Positions 23,792-30,415 of a stretch of 40,817 nucleotides of DNA are shown in pieces. Under the pieces are notes generated by a model that made no database searches, had not been told where the DNA came from, and saw nothing but the letters and a program-made list of their open reading frames with translations. The stretch comes from a virus. The translations under genes and the position numbers were made by a program. Position 1 is the stretch's first letter, and the number at the start of each line of letters is the position of its first letter. The stretch lies in IMG/VR virus record IMGVR_UViG_3300048592_000709, positions 1 through 40,817 of that record; one strand, given 5' to 3'.

Positions 23792-24555
23792 TGCCCCAGC
23801 CAGGAGTAACACCGGGGATGGTTTTGGAACTCCACGCCGCCAAGGCCAGCGGCGGCACCGCTCCCGGCTCGAATGACCCGCTGACGACGCAGTGGTTCGA
23901 CACGTCATTGAACGGCAACCACGGGACGCTGACGGGCTTCACCGGGATGCCGTGGAGTGCGGACCGGCTGACGTTTGACGGGGTAAACGACATTGTAAAC
24001 TGCGGCTCTTCGGCGGCACTCGACATCACGGGCGATGCGACGCTTGAGGCGTGGGTCGCGTTCCGTTCCGCTGGGGCGTACCCATGCATTATCGGGCGCG
24101 GGTCTAGCGATTCCACAGCGGCATACCTCCAACTGCGCCGCGATGGAGTGAGCGGCGGGCGTCTGTATGCCCCGACCAGCCTCGGACAGTTGTACTTTGG
24201 TGACGGGTCCGAAACGGCTGTCGACGGGCAGCTAAGGCACGTCGTCCTGACTCGCACACGGACAACCGGGCTGATGCGTCTATACGTGGCTGCAAGTCAG
24301 GTCGGGTCGGACCAATACCTCGTGCCGGGCGGCTATCTCACCAGTGGTGGAATCACGACCGTTGGAAACATCGGTCTGCTGTCTCGTCAATTGCCGGGCG
24401 ACATCGGCCTCGCCCGCATCTACCCCTTCGCCCTCATGCCCGAGCAGGTGGCCGCCAACTACGCCGCCGGGCTGGAGTGGGCCGAGCCCATCTCGCGCCG
24501 CCCCAGCGGCCTCCTCGTCTACCAAAGCGGAAGGAGCGTGCTGTCATGGCAGTAG
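23791..24555 (+). CDS. LamG-domain tail protein (host-binding, putative)
   Basis: A 254-residue protein that is almost entirely one LamG/concanavalin-like domain: WFDTSLNGNHGTLTGF, LTFDGVNDIVNCG, DATLEAWVAFRSAGAYPCIIG, HVVLTRTRTTGLMRLYVA, DIGLARIYPFALMPEQVAANYAAG. It is a paralogue of the LamG part of the tail hub at 19434. The ATG overlaps the HNH stop by one base, indicating they travel as a pair. The sequence from 23170 to about 24390 is less GC-rich than its surroundings, a sign of transfer. It probably binds glycans on the host surface. Confidence 0.75.
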   Translation: MPQPGVTPGMVLELHAAKASGGTAPGSNDPLTTQWFDTSLNGNHGTLTGFTGMPWSADRLTFDGVNDIVNCGSSAALDITGDATLEAWVAFRSAGAYPCIIGRGSSDSTAAYLQLRRDGVSGGRLYAPTSLGQLYFGDGSETAVDGQLRHVVLTRTRTTGLMRLYVAASQVGSDQYLVPGGYLTSGGITTVGNIGLLSRQLPGDIGLARIYPFALMPEQVAANYAAGLEWAEPISRRPSGLLVYQSGRSVLSWQ

Positions 24556-25325
24556 CCAAAGCGGCGGCCACGACGGTCGCCATCCCGATATACGACGCAG
24601 AAGACCCGACGGCGCTGAAGAGCGGCCTGACGCCGACCTGCACCGTCTCCGGGGACGGCGGCGCGTTCGCGGCTGCCACCAACTCCGCGAGCGAACTCGG
24701 CGCGACCGGCGTCTACGCGCTCACGCTCACCGCCGCCGAGATGGACGCCGACCTCGTGACGGTCAAGGTCACCGCCGCCGGCGCGTGCGATCAGGTGCTC
24801 GCGCTCGTGACCGACCCGTCTCTCGCCGCGCTGGCGACGGCCGCCGCCGTGGCCGACCTGCCGACGAACGCCGAGCTGGCGACCGCGCTGGCCGGGGCGG
24901 ACGATGCCGTGCTGGCGGCGGTGGCGGAGGTGAAGGTGAAGACGGACCAGATCGGCGCGGCCGCCGTCACCGTCTCCAGTCCCGTCGCCATCTCCGGCAC
25001 GGTCACCCTCCACGCCGGGGACGACTACGATGCGGCGCACGGCCGGGCGGTCGAGTTCGCCGTGGCCGACGAGACGCACGCACTGGGGCTGGACGACGCC
25101 GAGGCCGTGGTCAGCTTCAAGGCGACGCAGGCGACGTGGACGGCGACGAGCGTCACGGAGACGGCCGACGGGTACACGGTCGCGTTCGAGCCCGACGCCG
25201 CCGACACGGCCGCTCTGACGCTGCAGCGGCAGTCGTATGAGCTGGAGGCCGTGCTGGCCGACGGGGACACCGTGACGCTCGCGACGGGGACGCTGGCGGT
25301 GGAGAGGGACATCGCTGCTGTCTGA
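24546..25325 (+). CDS. Minor tail / fibre protein, beta-rich (putative)
   Basis: A 259-residue Ala/Thr/Val/Asp-rich protein. The first 85 residues (TTVAIPIYDAEDPTALKSGLTPTCTVSGDG, SASELGATGVYALTLTAAEMDADLVTVKVTA) resemble an Ig-like or BppU-like fibre domain. A helical middle (LATALAGADDAVLAAVAEVKVKTDQI) is followed by a second beta domain (HALGLDDAEAVVSFKATQATW). This is the last gene of the structural block, ending just before a strong hairpin. ATG 24546 has AAGGAG about ten bases upstream and overlaps the LamG gene. Confidence 0.65.
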   Translation: MAVAKAAATTVAIPIYDAEDPTALKSGLTPTCTVSGDGGAFAAATNSASELGATGVYALTLTAAEMDADLVTVKVTAAGACDQVLALVTDPSLAALATAAAVADLPTNAELATALAGADDAVLAAVAEVKVKTDQIGAAAVTVSSPVAISGTVTLHAGDDYDAAHGRAVEFAVADETHALGLDDAEAVVSFKATQATWTATSVTETADGYTVAFEPDAADTAALTLQRQSYELEAVLADGDTVTLATGTLAVERDIAAV

Positions 25326-25339
25326 CCATACTGACGTGG

Positions 25340-25363
25340 GGGCCGCTCCTTCGGGGGCGGCCC
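25340..25363 (+). terminator. UUCG-loop terminator after the late gene block
   Basis: GGGCCGCTCC, loop TTCG, GGGGCGGCCC: a 10-bp stem with one G-U pair and a UUCG tetraloop, 15 bases after the last tail gene stop and followed by CTTCGCGTCT. Its position at a true gene gap, before a new promoter, makes termination of late transcription likely. Confidence 0.75.
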
Positions 25364-25400
25364 TTCGCGTCTCAGGGGGTCTCCGCTCCCTGACTCGCGC

Positions 25401-25415
25401 GGGGTGAGTCACCCC
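25401..25415. promoter_or_regulatory. Perfect palindrome at promoter B (candidate operator)
   Basis: GGGGTGAGTCACCCC: 7-base arms around a central G, overlapping the upstream edge of promoter B. A dimeric regulator could bind here. Copy A of the promoter lacks the full palindrome. Confidence 0.45.
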
Positions 25416-25447
25416 TCATAGGACCAGTCCCGCCTCCCCCTTAGGCT
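25408..25447 (+). promoter_or_regulatory. Promoter, phage-repeated type, copy B
   Basis: GTCACCCCTCATAGG at 25408-25422, 19 bases, then TAGGCT at 25442-25447. It matches copy A (2968-3007) in 13 of 15 upstream bases and in exact spacing to a TANNNT -10. It would transcribe the accessory genes from 25539, leaving a leader of about 85 bases. Confidence 0.6.
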
Positions 25448-25472
25448 CGCCTCAGAGGTCATCTCGCCTCAC

Positions 25473-25514
25473 GGGACGGGCGGGCGAACCGCCCCCGGCC
25501 AGCTCGCCCGTCCC
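25473..25514 (+). promoter_or_regulatory. Leader hairpin before the transglycosylase-like gene
   Basis: GGGACGGGCG (25473-25482) pairs perfectly with CGCCCGTCCC (25505-25514), with a smaller GGCG/CGCC stem possible within. It lies in the predicted mRNA leader from promoter B and ends 24 bases before GTG 25539. It may attenuate transcription or stabilise the message. Confidence 0.5.
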
Positions 25515-25538
25515 GGCCACACGACAGGGAGGCACATC

Positions 25539-26249
25539 GTGTCCCGACTGATCGGTACCATCGCAATCTTCGTCTTCGTACTCCTCCTCATTCTCACCGC
25601 CGCGGTCTTCGGGCCTGGCGCGGCAGGGGCGGAGTCTGCGAGCCCGTCACCATCGCCGGCTGTGACCGCGTCTGCGACCCCGGCGCCGGCGACCGCCTCT
25701 GCCGCGTTCGTCCGGCGAGCGCTCCGCATGCGTGACCAGGCCAAGGTCCAGCGCCGCAAGCTCGCGCGGGTCCGGGACTGCTTCGATGCGGCCGGCCCGA
25801 TCCGGCTCTACCCGAAGCCGCAGGAGCGCGTGAAGGCCGAGTGGGAGCGCGCGCTGCGGCGGTGGACCCATCAACGCGACGACTGGCGGGCGAAGGTCAA
25901 GGCGGGGCGCGAGAAGATGCGCGACCCCGGCGGCTCCGGCTGGGAACGCTGGCGCCCACTCGTGAAGTGGATCTGGCCGGCTCACTGCGTCGACACCGTC
26001 GTGCAGATCATGCGCTACGAATCCAGCGGCCGGCCGCGGGTCCTGTACGGCAACGTGAAGCTGCCGAAGTCGGCCGGCAAGGGGAAGCGCGACCCTCGCG
26101 CCGGCGGGCTGATGCAGCTCAAGCCCGCTCCCGACGGCTGGGCAGACCCCGAGTCCAACCTGCGGTACGCCTACGAACGCAAGTACCTGCCGGCCCTGCG
26201 CATGTGGGGCAACGGGTGGCTGCCGTGGGCCGGATGTAGGGCGTTCTGA
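25539..26249 (+). CDS. Secreted or anchored lytic-transglycosylase-like protein
   Basis: A 236-residue protein. Residues 4-24 are a strong signal/anchor segment (LIGTIAIFVFVLLLILTAAV), followed by a Ser/Pro/Ala linker, a charged helical region and a C-terminal SLT-like domain: VDTVVQIMRYESSGRP with candidate catalytic Glu161, AGGLMQLKP, and NLRYAYERKYLPALRMWGNGWLPW. Transglycosylases cut the glycan strands of peptidoglycan. It has its own promoter and GGGAGG ribosome site (GTG 25539). Being away from the holin/endolysin pair, it may act in the lysogen, in host release or as a second lysin; this is inference. Confidence 0.72.
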   Translation: MSRLIGTIAIFVFVLLLILTAAVFGPGAAGAESASPSPSPAVTASATPAPATASAAFVRRALRMRDQAKVQRRKLARVRDCFDAAGPIRLYPKPQERVKAEWERALRRWTHQRDDWRAKVKAGREKMRDPGGSGWERWRPLVKWIWPAHCVDTVVQIMRYESSGRPRVLYGNVKLPKSAGKGKRDPRAGGLMQLKPAPDGWADPESNLRYAYERKYLPALRMWGNGWLPWAGCRAF

Positions 26250-26267
26250 TGAGACCGGAGGAGTGAC

Positions 26268-26600
26268 ATGGACCGTTCCGAGACCCTGACAATCGGCGAC
26301 CACGTCTACGTCGACGACGAGCTGCGTGCCGGAATCGAGTGCGTGGTGCGCGGCTTCAACGACATCGGTGAGCCGATCCTGCAGGCAGTGGAGAACCACG
26401 CTCTGCGGTTCAAGGGCGTCGACCGTCGAGTGCTCGACTTTCCGTGGTCGATGGTCTCGCGCAATCCTCGGACCCAGACGCTGCTGGAGGCTGCCGAGGC
26501 TGTGGTGGACTTCGCCCACGAGCACTGGGGTGCGCAGAGCGTGGTCCTCATGGCTGACCTGCGTGCCGCCGTGGAGCGCGAGAAGGAGCTTCCGTTCTGA
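26268..26600 (+). CDS. Hypothetical protein (110 aa)
   Basis: A 110-residue soluble protein with a good ribosome site (GGAGGAG) before ATG 26268. The N-terminal half is beta-rich (LTIGDHVYVDDELRAGIECVVRGF, LRFKGVDRRVLDFPWSMVSR), like a small barrel. The C-terminal half is helical (QTLLEAAEAVVDFAHEHW, VVLMADLRAAVEREKEL). No family is recognised. First of five coupled small genes of the accessory block. Confidence 0.72.
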   Translation: MDRSETLTIGDHVYVDDELRAGIECVVRGFNDIGEPILQAVENHALRFKGVDRRVLDFPWSMVSRNPRTQTLLEAAEAVVDFAHEHWGAQSVVLMADLRAAVEREKELPF

Positions 26601-26902
26601 TGCCCCGCCGCAAGCCCCGCCCCTTCCTCAACTGGCGCATCCTCGCGCACAACCGCGACACCGACCGCTACGAGGGACCGGCCATCGATCTCCGCTTTCA
26701 AGAGCGCGACGCGGTCGAGTTTGACGAGCTGGTCATCTGCGACCCCAAGCACCCCGACGGCGGCTTCATCCACCTCGAAGTCATGGACGAGGGGCACCTG
26801 TGGATGGACGTCTGCGGCGTGAAGGTCGACGTGTACTACCAAGGCCGCACGGTCTCCGTCCAGAACGAGTGCGAAGACGGCTGGACGATGGTGACGCCGT
26901 GA
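26600..26902 (+). CDS. Hypothetical protein (100 aa)
   Basis: A 100-residue protein starting at ATG 26600 on the last base of the upstream stop. It has a basic N-terminus (MPRRKPRPFLNWRI) and then beta strands (VEFDELVICDPKHPDGGFIHLEVMDEGHLWMDVCGVKVDVYYQ). The alternating pattern suggests a compact beta sandwich. No family is recognised. Confidence 0.7.
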   Translation: MPRRKPRPFLNWRILAHNRDTDRYEGPAIDLRFQERDAVEFDELVICDPKHPDGGFIHLEVMDEGHLWMDVCGVKVDVYYQGRTVSVQNECEDGWTMVTP

Positions 26903-27090
26903 GCGACGACGAGACCTACATCGCTCGCGGCGTAGACGACGCCTGCGTGGCCATCGGCATCGGCGTGCTCGACCTCATGGCGCAGGGCGCGGAGCTCGTC
27001 GTCGTGACGAGGCGTGAGGGCGGCGGCTACGTCTGCAGCGACATGGACAGCGGAGATGTGCGCGAGCTGCGGACGCGGAGGGCATCGTGA
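26899..27090 (+). CDS. Small hypothetical protein (63 aa)
   Basis: A 63-residue protein from GTG 26899 (GTGA overlap). It has a hydrophobic central helix (DACVAIGIGVLDLMAQGAELVVV), too interrupted to be a clear membrane span, and a short basic tail. Unassigned; supported by coupling at both ends. Confidence 0.6.
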   Translation: MSDDETYIARGVDDACVAIGIGVLDLMAQGAELVVVTRREGGGYVCSDMDSGDVRELRTRRAS

Positions 27091-27389
27091 CCACAACCTA
27101 CGTAGCCCCTCCCCGCGTGAACCCGCTCGAGGTCATCTCCGTTGAGGCCGACCATCCAGCATCGCCGAAGGGTGACGCGCGCCCGTACGTCAGCTTCACA
27201 ATCACTGTCGCCGTGGGGGATGCGCAGGTGGACGGCAACAGGTGCACCGCCACGCTCAAGCAGCGCGACCTCATCAAGCTGTTCACGCAGTACCTGGAGC
27301 ACGACGGGGTGATGCCGCTGTGGAAGATTGCGCACAAGGCGCTGGTGAGGCGCTTCGGCAACCGTCGTCTGAAGCTGGTGTCCAAGTGA
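27087..27389 (+). CDS. Hypothetical protein (100 aa)
   Basis: A 100-residue protein from GTG 27087 (GTGA overlap). It shows beta strands (YVSFTITVAVGDAQVDGNRCTATL) followed by helices (QRDLIKLFTQYLEHDGVMPLWKIAHKALVRRF) and a basic end. No family is recognised. Confidence 0.68.
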   Translation: MTTTYVAPPRVNPLEVISVEADHPASPKGDARPYVSFTITVAVGDAQVDGNRCTATLKQRDLIKLFTQYLEHDGVMPLWKIAHKALVRRFGNRRLKLVSK

Positions 27390-27643
27390 CCGGCACCGGC
27401 CACATCCCCCGCGAGCACTGGCCCGAGCCCGAATGGCCGCGCGTCACGCTGATGCACAGCGGCCGTAACGTGCGGGTGACGGCAACGCGGGTCAGCGTGC
27501 GCCCCACACTCCGCAACCGCCTCGCCGCCCGCTTCTGGGATGCCATGCAGGGGCTCGCCATGCTCGTGCACTGGGCGGGGGTGCTGGGCCGACGGGCGTG
27601 GGCGCGGTGGCGGGACCCGAGGCCGTTTGGGAGGGGGCGATGA
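27386..27643 (+). CDS. Small hypothetical basic protein (85 aa)
   Basis: An 85-residue, Arg/Trp-rich protein from GTG 27386. It contains a weakly hydrophobic helix (FWDAMQGLAMLVHWAGVLG) flanked by arginines, so a membrane-associated role is possible. It overlaps the HNH gene start (ATGA at 27640). Confidence 0.58.
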   Translation: MTGTGHIPREHWPEPEWPRVTLMHSGRNVRVTATRVSVRPTLRNRLAARFWDAMQGLAMLVHWAGVLGRRAWARWRDPRPFGRGR

Positions 27644-28032
27644 GCCGCGACGGCACCCGCAACTGCGACCGCTTCCCGAGCCGGAAGGATGACGACGGAC
27701 GGTGGCTCTGCCGCTTCTGCAGGAACCCCGTCACTCCGCCTAAGCAATCGTTCTGCGGACCGCGCTGCCTGCGCGACTTCTTCATGGTCACCGACTGGGA
27801 GCGTGTTCGGCGAGTCGTGTATGAGCGCGACGGCGGAATCTGCATGAAGTGCGGCAAGGAGGTCGGCCACAAGGAGTATCACGTTGACCACATCGTGCCT
27901 CTCGCACTCGGTGGGGACGAATGGGACCTCGCGAACCTTGAGCTATCCTGCCCGCGCTGCAACCTCAGCAAGGGCGCGCGGATGGAGGCGGCAGAGCCGG
28001 AGCCGGTCAGGCAGGAGGCGCTGCCGGTATGA
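27640..28032 (+). CDS. HNH endonuclease 2
   Basis: A 130-residue HNH nuclease. The N-terminus has a zinc ribbon (WLCRFCRNPV, SFCGPRCLRDFF). The HNH module is GICMKCGKEVGHKEYHVDHIVPLALGG with His81, Asp83 and His84, then LSCPRCNLSKGAR. It is related to HNH 1, with the same YHVDH core including identical DNA tatcacgttgacca. Unlike HNH 1 it is fully GC-adapted and embedded by ATGA overlaps at both ends, so it may be domesticated. ATG 27640 has GAGGGGG upstream. Confidence 0.85.
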   Translation: MSRDGTRNCDRFPSRKDDDGRWLCRFCRNPVTPPKQSFCGPRCLRDFFMVTDWERVRRVVYERDGGICMKCGKEVGHKEYHVDHIVPLALGGDEWDLANLELSCPRCNLSKGARMEAAEPEPVRQEALPV

Positions 28033-29078
28033 CCCCCATCCTCCACCACGCCCCCGAACCCCGCGCCGTCGGCTCCGACCTCGGCGGCTTCGGCCTCCAC
28101 GACCGCGCCACCAAGGGCGCCCGCCAGTTCGGCAGCGAGGGCGACGTCTGCCAGCGGCCCGGCTGCATCTGCGTCCTGTCCCGGTACAACCCGCTCGACC
28201 GCTGCTCGCGGCACCCCGAGGGCGGCAAGAAGAGACCCCAAAGACGGCGGGGCTCGGCCTCGGCTCTGCGTGAGGCGCAGACGACAGCGGCGCCTGAGCC
28301 CCGCCGCGTGACTCGGGAGGAGATAGAGATGGCTGCTGCACAGCGGCAGGAGATGAGCGAGGCGAAGAAGGCCGTGCTCGCGGCGCTCACGGACACGTAC
28401 GACACGGCGCCGCGGATCGCCGAGCGGGCCGGGGTGAAGGAGGCGCTCTGCTACTACCACCTGAAGCGCCTCGTCGACAACGGCCATGCCGAGCACAAGC
28501 TGGGCAAGGGCGGCGGGTACCGGGCGCGGCATGACGCGGTCGCAGAGGCGGCGGAGGCGGCGCGCGCACTGTCGCCCTCAAGTCTGGAAGCAAAACCGGA
28601 ACCGCCCTCAGAACCGCCGCAGCCCGAGGCCGAACCTGCCCAGGCCGCGGCATCAGAGGACGAGGAACCTGTGACCGCGCCGACGCCCCTCGGCGCAGCT
28701 CCGGACGGACCTCCGGAGCAGCCCGCAGGACCGGCGGCTCCTGTCCCCCCTGGCCCTCCGCAGGAGTCGCCGTGGGCGGGCACCATGCCGCCGCCGTTCG
28801 CGGGTGGTGTGGATCCCCGCTGCTTCGAGACGCCCGCCTGGTCCGCGCCGTTCGGCCAGTTCCTGGAGGCGCAGCCGGTCAGGTACATGCACAGCGACGA
28901 GGTCGAGTGCATGGCGAGGCTGGAGCGGCTCGCAGACGACGCCCGCGAGCGCGTCCTGACGTGGGGCAACTCCCGCTGGCCCATCGCCCGCGAGGTCTTC
29001 GTGCACGTCGACTGTGCGCCGTCGGCGGAGGCCATGGCGGAGGCGGTGCTGGGGCTCGTGAAGGGGGCGGGACAGTGA
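28029..29078 (+). CDS. Zinc-motif plus winged-helix regulator with Pro-rich linker (putative)
   Basis: A 349-residue protein. The N-terminus has CQRPGCICVLSRYNPLDRCSRH, a Cys/His zinc cluster of the 'C-x4-C ... LS-YN ... C-x2-H' sort found in actinobacterial DNA-binding proteins. Residues about 108-150 (KKAVLAALTDTYDTAPRIAE, RAGVKEALCYYHLKRLVDNG) form an ArsR/MarR-like winged helix. A long Pro/Glu/Ala-rich region follows, then a distinct C-terminal domain (DEVECMARLERLADDARERVL, REVFVHVDCAPSAEAMAEAV). The largest regulator-like protein in the window, and a candidate immunity or transcription factor; the role is inferred. Confidence 0.65.
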   Translation: MTPILHHAPEPRAVGSDLGGFGLHDRATKGARQFGSEGDVCQRPGCICVLSRYNPLDRCSRHPEGGKKRPQRRRGSASALREAQTTAAPEPRRVTREEIEMAAAQRQEMSEAKKAVLAALTDTYDTAPRIAERAGVKEALCYYHLKRLVDNGHAEHKLGKGGGYRARHDAVAEAAEAARALSPSSLEAKPEPPSEPPQPEAEPAQAAASEDEEPVTAPTPLGAAPDGPPEQPAGPAAPVPPGPPQESPWAGTMPPPFAGGVDPRCFETPAWSAPFGQFLEAQPVRYMHSDEVECMARLERLADDARERVLTWGNSRWPIAREVFVHVDCAPSAEAMAEAVLGLVKGAGQ

Positions 29079-29488
29079 TGAACGACAACCAAGGAGACCT
29101 GATGCCTGAGACCACCGAAGACCAGGCCGCCCTGCTGGCGGGGGTGGCCGCGCTCACCGAGCGCATCGAACAGCTCGAGCAAGCCCTGCTGGAGGTCATG
29201 GAGCGGAAGCCGGAGGAGGCGGTGCTCGGCGTGGCACAGCCCGCGCTCACCATCGGCCGCATCGTGCGCTACCACACGGCCGTCAAGACCTACCCGGCCA
29301 TCGTCACCGCCGTGCACCCGGTTGAGGAGCAGCTCGTCGACCTCGTGATCTTCGGGAGTCCGCTCGGGTCGGTCGGCACGCGGCTCAACGTGCGGCCGGG
29401 CGGAGCGAAGCAGAACAACACCTGGAGCTGGCCGGAGATCCTGCCGCCGGTCGACGAGGTGGCCGGCGAGGAGGACGCGGAGGGATGA
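29078..29488 (+). CDS. Hypothetical small beta-barrel protein (136 aa)
   Basis: About 136 residues from ATG 29078, which overlaps the upstream stop; ATG 29102, behind AAGGAG, is an equally good start. An N-terminal coiled coil (VAALTERIEQLEQALLEVME) precedes a beta-barrel-like domain (TIGRIVRYHTAVKTYPAIVT, VDLVIFG, TRLNVRPGGAKQNNTWSWPE) seen in many phage accessory proteins. Function unknown. Confidence 0.68.
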   Translation: MNDNQGDLMPETTEDQAALLAGVAALTERIEQLEQALLEVMERKPEEAVLGVAQPALTIGRIVRYHTAVKTYPAIVTAVHPVEEQLVDLVIFGSPLGSVGTRLNVRPGGAKQNNTWSWPEILPPVDEVAGEEDAEG

Positions 29489-29583
29489 CCCCGCTCCCGC
29501 CTTGGGCCCATCTCCTCGCCTTCGCGGGCGCCGCCCTCGTCATCGCCGTACTCGCCTTCGCCATGGCCGCGAGGTGCCCATGA
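29485..29583 (+). CDS. Very small membrane protein (32 aa)
   Basis: ATG 29485 to TGA 29583 encodes 32 residues: a short Pro-rich start, one membrane helix (LLAFAGAALVIAVLAFAMAA) and a basic end (RCP). It shares ATGA with both its upstream and downstream neighbours, which supports a real gene despite its size. Confidence 0.6.
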   Translation: MTPLPPWAHLLAFAGAALVIAVLAFAMAARCP

Positions 29584-29774
29584 CGCCGCGACTCCTGGGC
29601 CGCCGCCGCTACCTCACGACCGGCGAGGCCGCGCGCATGCTCGGCGTGTCCCGGCGCACCGTCACCGAGTGGTGCGAGTCCGGCAGGCTGCGGACGCGGG
29701 AGCGGGCATCAGAACGAGAGCGCTATCAGATCGTGCGCTCCGACGTGGAGCGACTGAAGAGGGAGAGGGGGTGA
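29580..29774 (+). CDS. MerR/excisionase-family helix-turn-helix protein
   Basis: A 64-residue DNA-binding protein from ATG 29580. YLTTGEAARMLGVSRRTVTEW is a clear MerR/Xis-type helix-turn-helix, followed by a wing and closing helix (IVRSDVERLKRERG). Such small proteins act as excisionases (recombination directionality factors) or regulators. It is far from int on the linear map. Alternatives: BldC-like transcription factor. Confidence 0.78.
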   Translation: MTPRLLGRRRYLTTGEAARMLGVSRRTVTEWCESGRLRTRERASERERYQIVRSDVERLKRERG

Positions 29775-29778
29775 ACGC

Positions 29779-29988
29779 ATGACGCAGGCAGTCAGCATCG
29801 GCAAGACCTTGCTGCTCGTCTTCATCTCGACCGTGCTCGGACAGCTCGTGACCTACGGGTCCGGCATCTTCGACATCGGCGCCGGAGAGTGGAAGGGCAT
29901 CGCTGCCGCCGGGATCGCGGCCATCATCGCCTTCGCGTACAACTACCTCATCCCGCAGGACGAGCGGTACGGGGTCGGCGCGAAATAG
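29779..29988 (+). CDS. Two-segment small membrane protein (holin-like)
   Basis: A 69-residue protein with two membrane helices (TLLLVFISTVLGQLVTYGSG and IAAAGIAAIIAFAYNYLI) joined by a short loop with acidic residues, and a charged C-terminus (PQDERYGVGAK). Size and layout are those of class II holins. It lies about 7 kb from the endolysin but close to the transglycosylase-like gene. Whether it is the true holin or a membrane accessory is open. Confidence 0.62.
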   Translation: MTQAVSIGKTLLLVFISTVLGQLVTYGSGIFDIGAGEWKGIAAAGIAAIIAFAYNYLIPQDERYGVGAK

Positions 29989-30229
29989 CCCGCACGCGGC
30001 ACACGGAGGCCGTTTCTGGCGCGTTCGGCGTCGGGGGCGGCCTCCGAGTCCCCGGAAACGGGCGGATTCCCCGCCCACCCTCACGCGGCACCTGAGAGTT
30101 GTCCAACCACCTAGAATCTCAGCGTCCGCAGGTAAAGTAGAAGGTGAGAGTTCTTCGTGGCCGCGATGCGGACGTGGGGTGTATGGTGACGAGGCCCGGC
30201 TGTGGGGCCGAGCAAGGTAGGAGGGGGAG
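29989..30229. promoter_or_regulatory. 241-base gap with alternative hairpins and repeats
   Basis: No gene. GGAGGCCG pairs with CGGCCTCC (about 30006-30046), while the overlapping CCGTTTC pairs with GAAACGG further on, so the two structures exclude each other, as in an attenuator. TGAGAGTT occurs at 30093 and 30145. CTGAGA/TCTCAG form an inverted repeat around TAGAAT (30112-30117), a reasonable -10 without a clear -35. It ends in AGGAGGGGG, the ribosome site of the next gene. A regulated promoter/leader is likely; details are uncertain. Confidence 0.45.
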
Positions 30230-30415
30230 ATGGCCAACTGTCCTGAGTGCGGCGCGGTCGTGGGGATCGGCGTCACCAAGTGCCCGCAGTGCGGCGCCTA
30301 TCAGAGCAAGGCGGCGGCCGTGGCGGACGGCATCCAGGCGCTCGGCTGCCTCATCATGTGCGTGGTCGGGCTCGTGTTCCTGGCGATCGCCGTCTGGGCG
30401 TGTGCGGCATCGTGA
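30230..30415 (+). CDS. Zinc-ribbon membrane protein (61 aa)
   Basis: A 61-residue protein with an N-terminal zinc ribbon (NCPECGAVVGIGVTKCPQCG), a short linker and one membrane helix (CLIMCVVGLVFLAIAVWAC). ATG 30230 follows a strong AGGAGG site. The ribbon would face the cytoplasm. It is coupled by GTGA to a putative lipoprotein, so the two may form one envelope system. It resembles no phage structural protein, suggesting expression in the lysogen. Confidence 0.72.
   Translation: MANCPECGAVVGIGVTKCPQCGAYQSKAAAVADGIQALGCLIMCVVGLVFLAIAVWACAAS

Larger units (their letters stand above)
25326..25538. other. 213-base regulatory gap between late block and accessory block
   Basis: No gene. It contains, in order, the UUCG terminator (25340-25363), a perfect 15-base palindrome GGGGTGAGTCACCCC (25401-25415), the promoter element copy B (25408-25447) and a 10-bp hairpin (25473-25514) in the leader before GTG 25539. 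Confidence 0.75.

Noticed and set aside
30099-30117. Promoter TTGTCC with TAGAAT in the gap before 30230
   Set aside because: The two hexamers are only seven bases apart, so they cannot be a -35/-10 pair. TAGAAT alone is kept as a weak -10 candidate.
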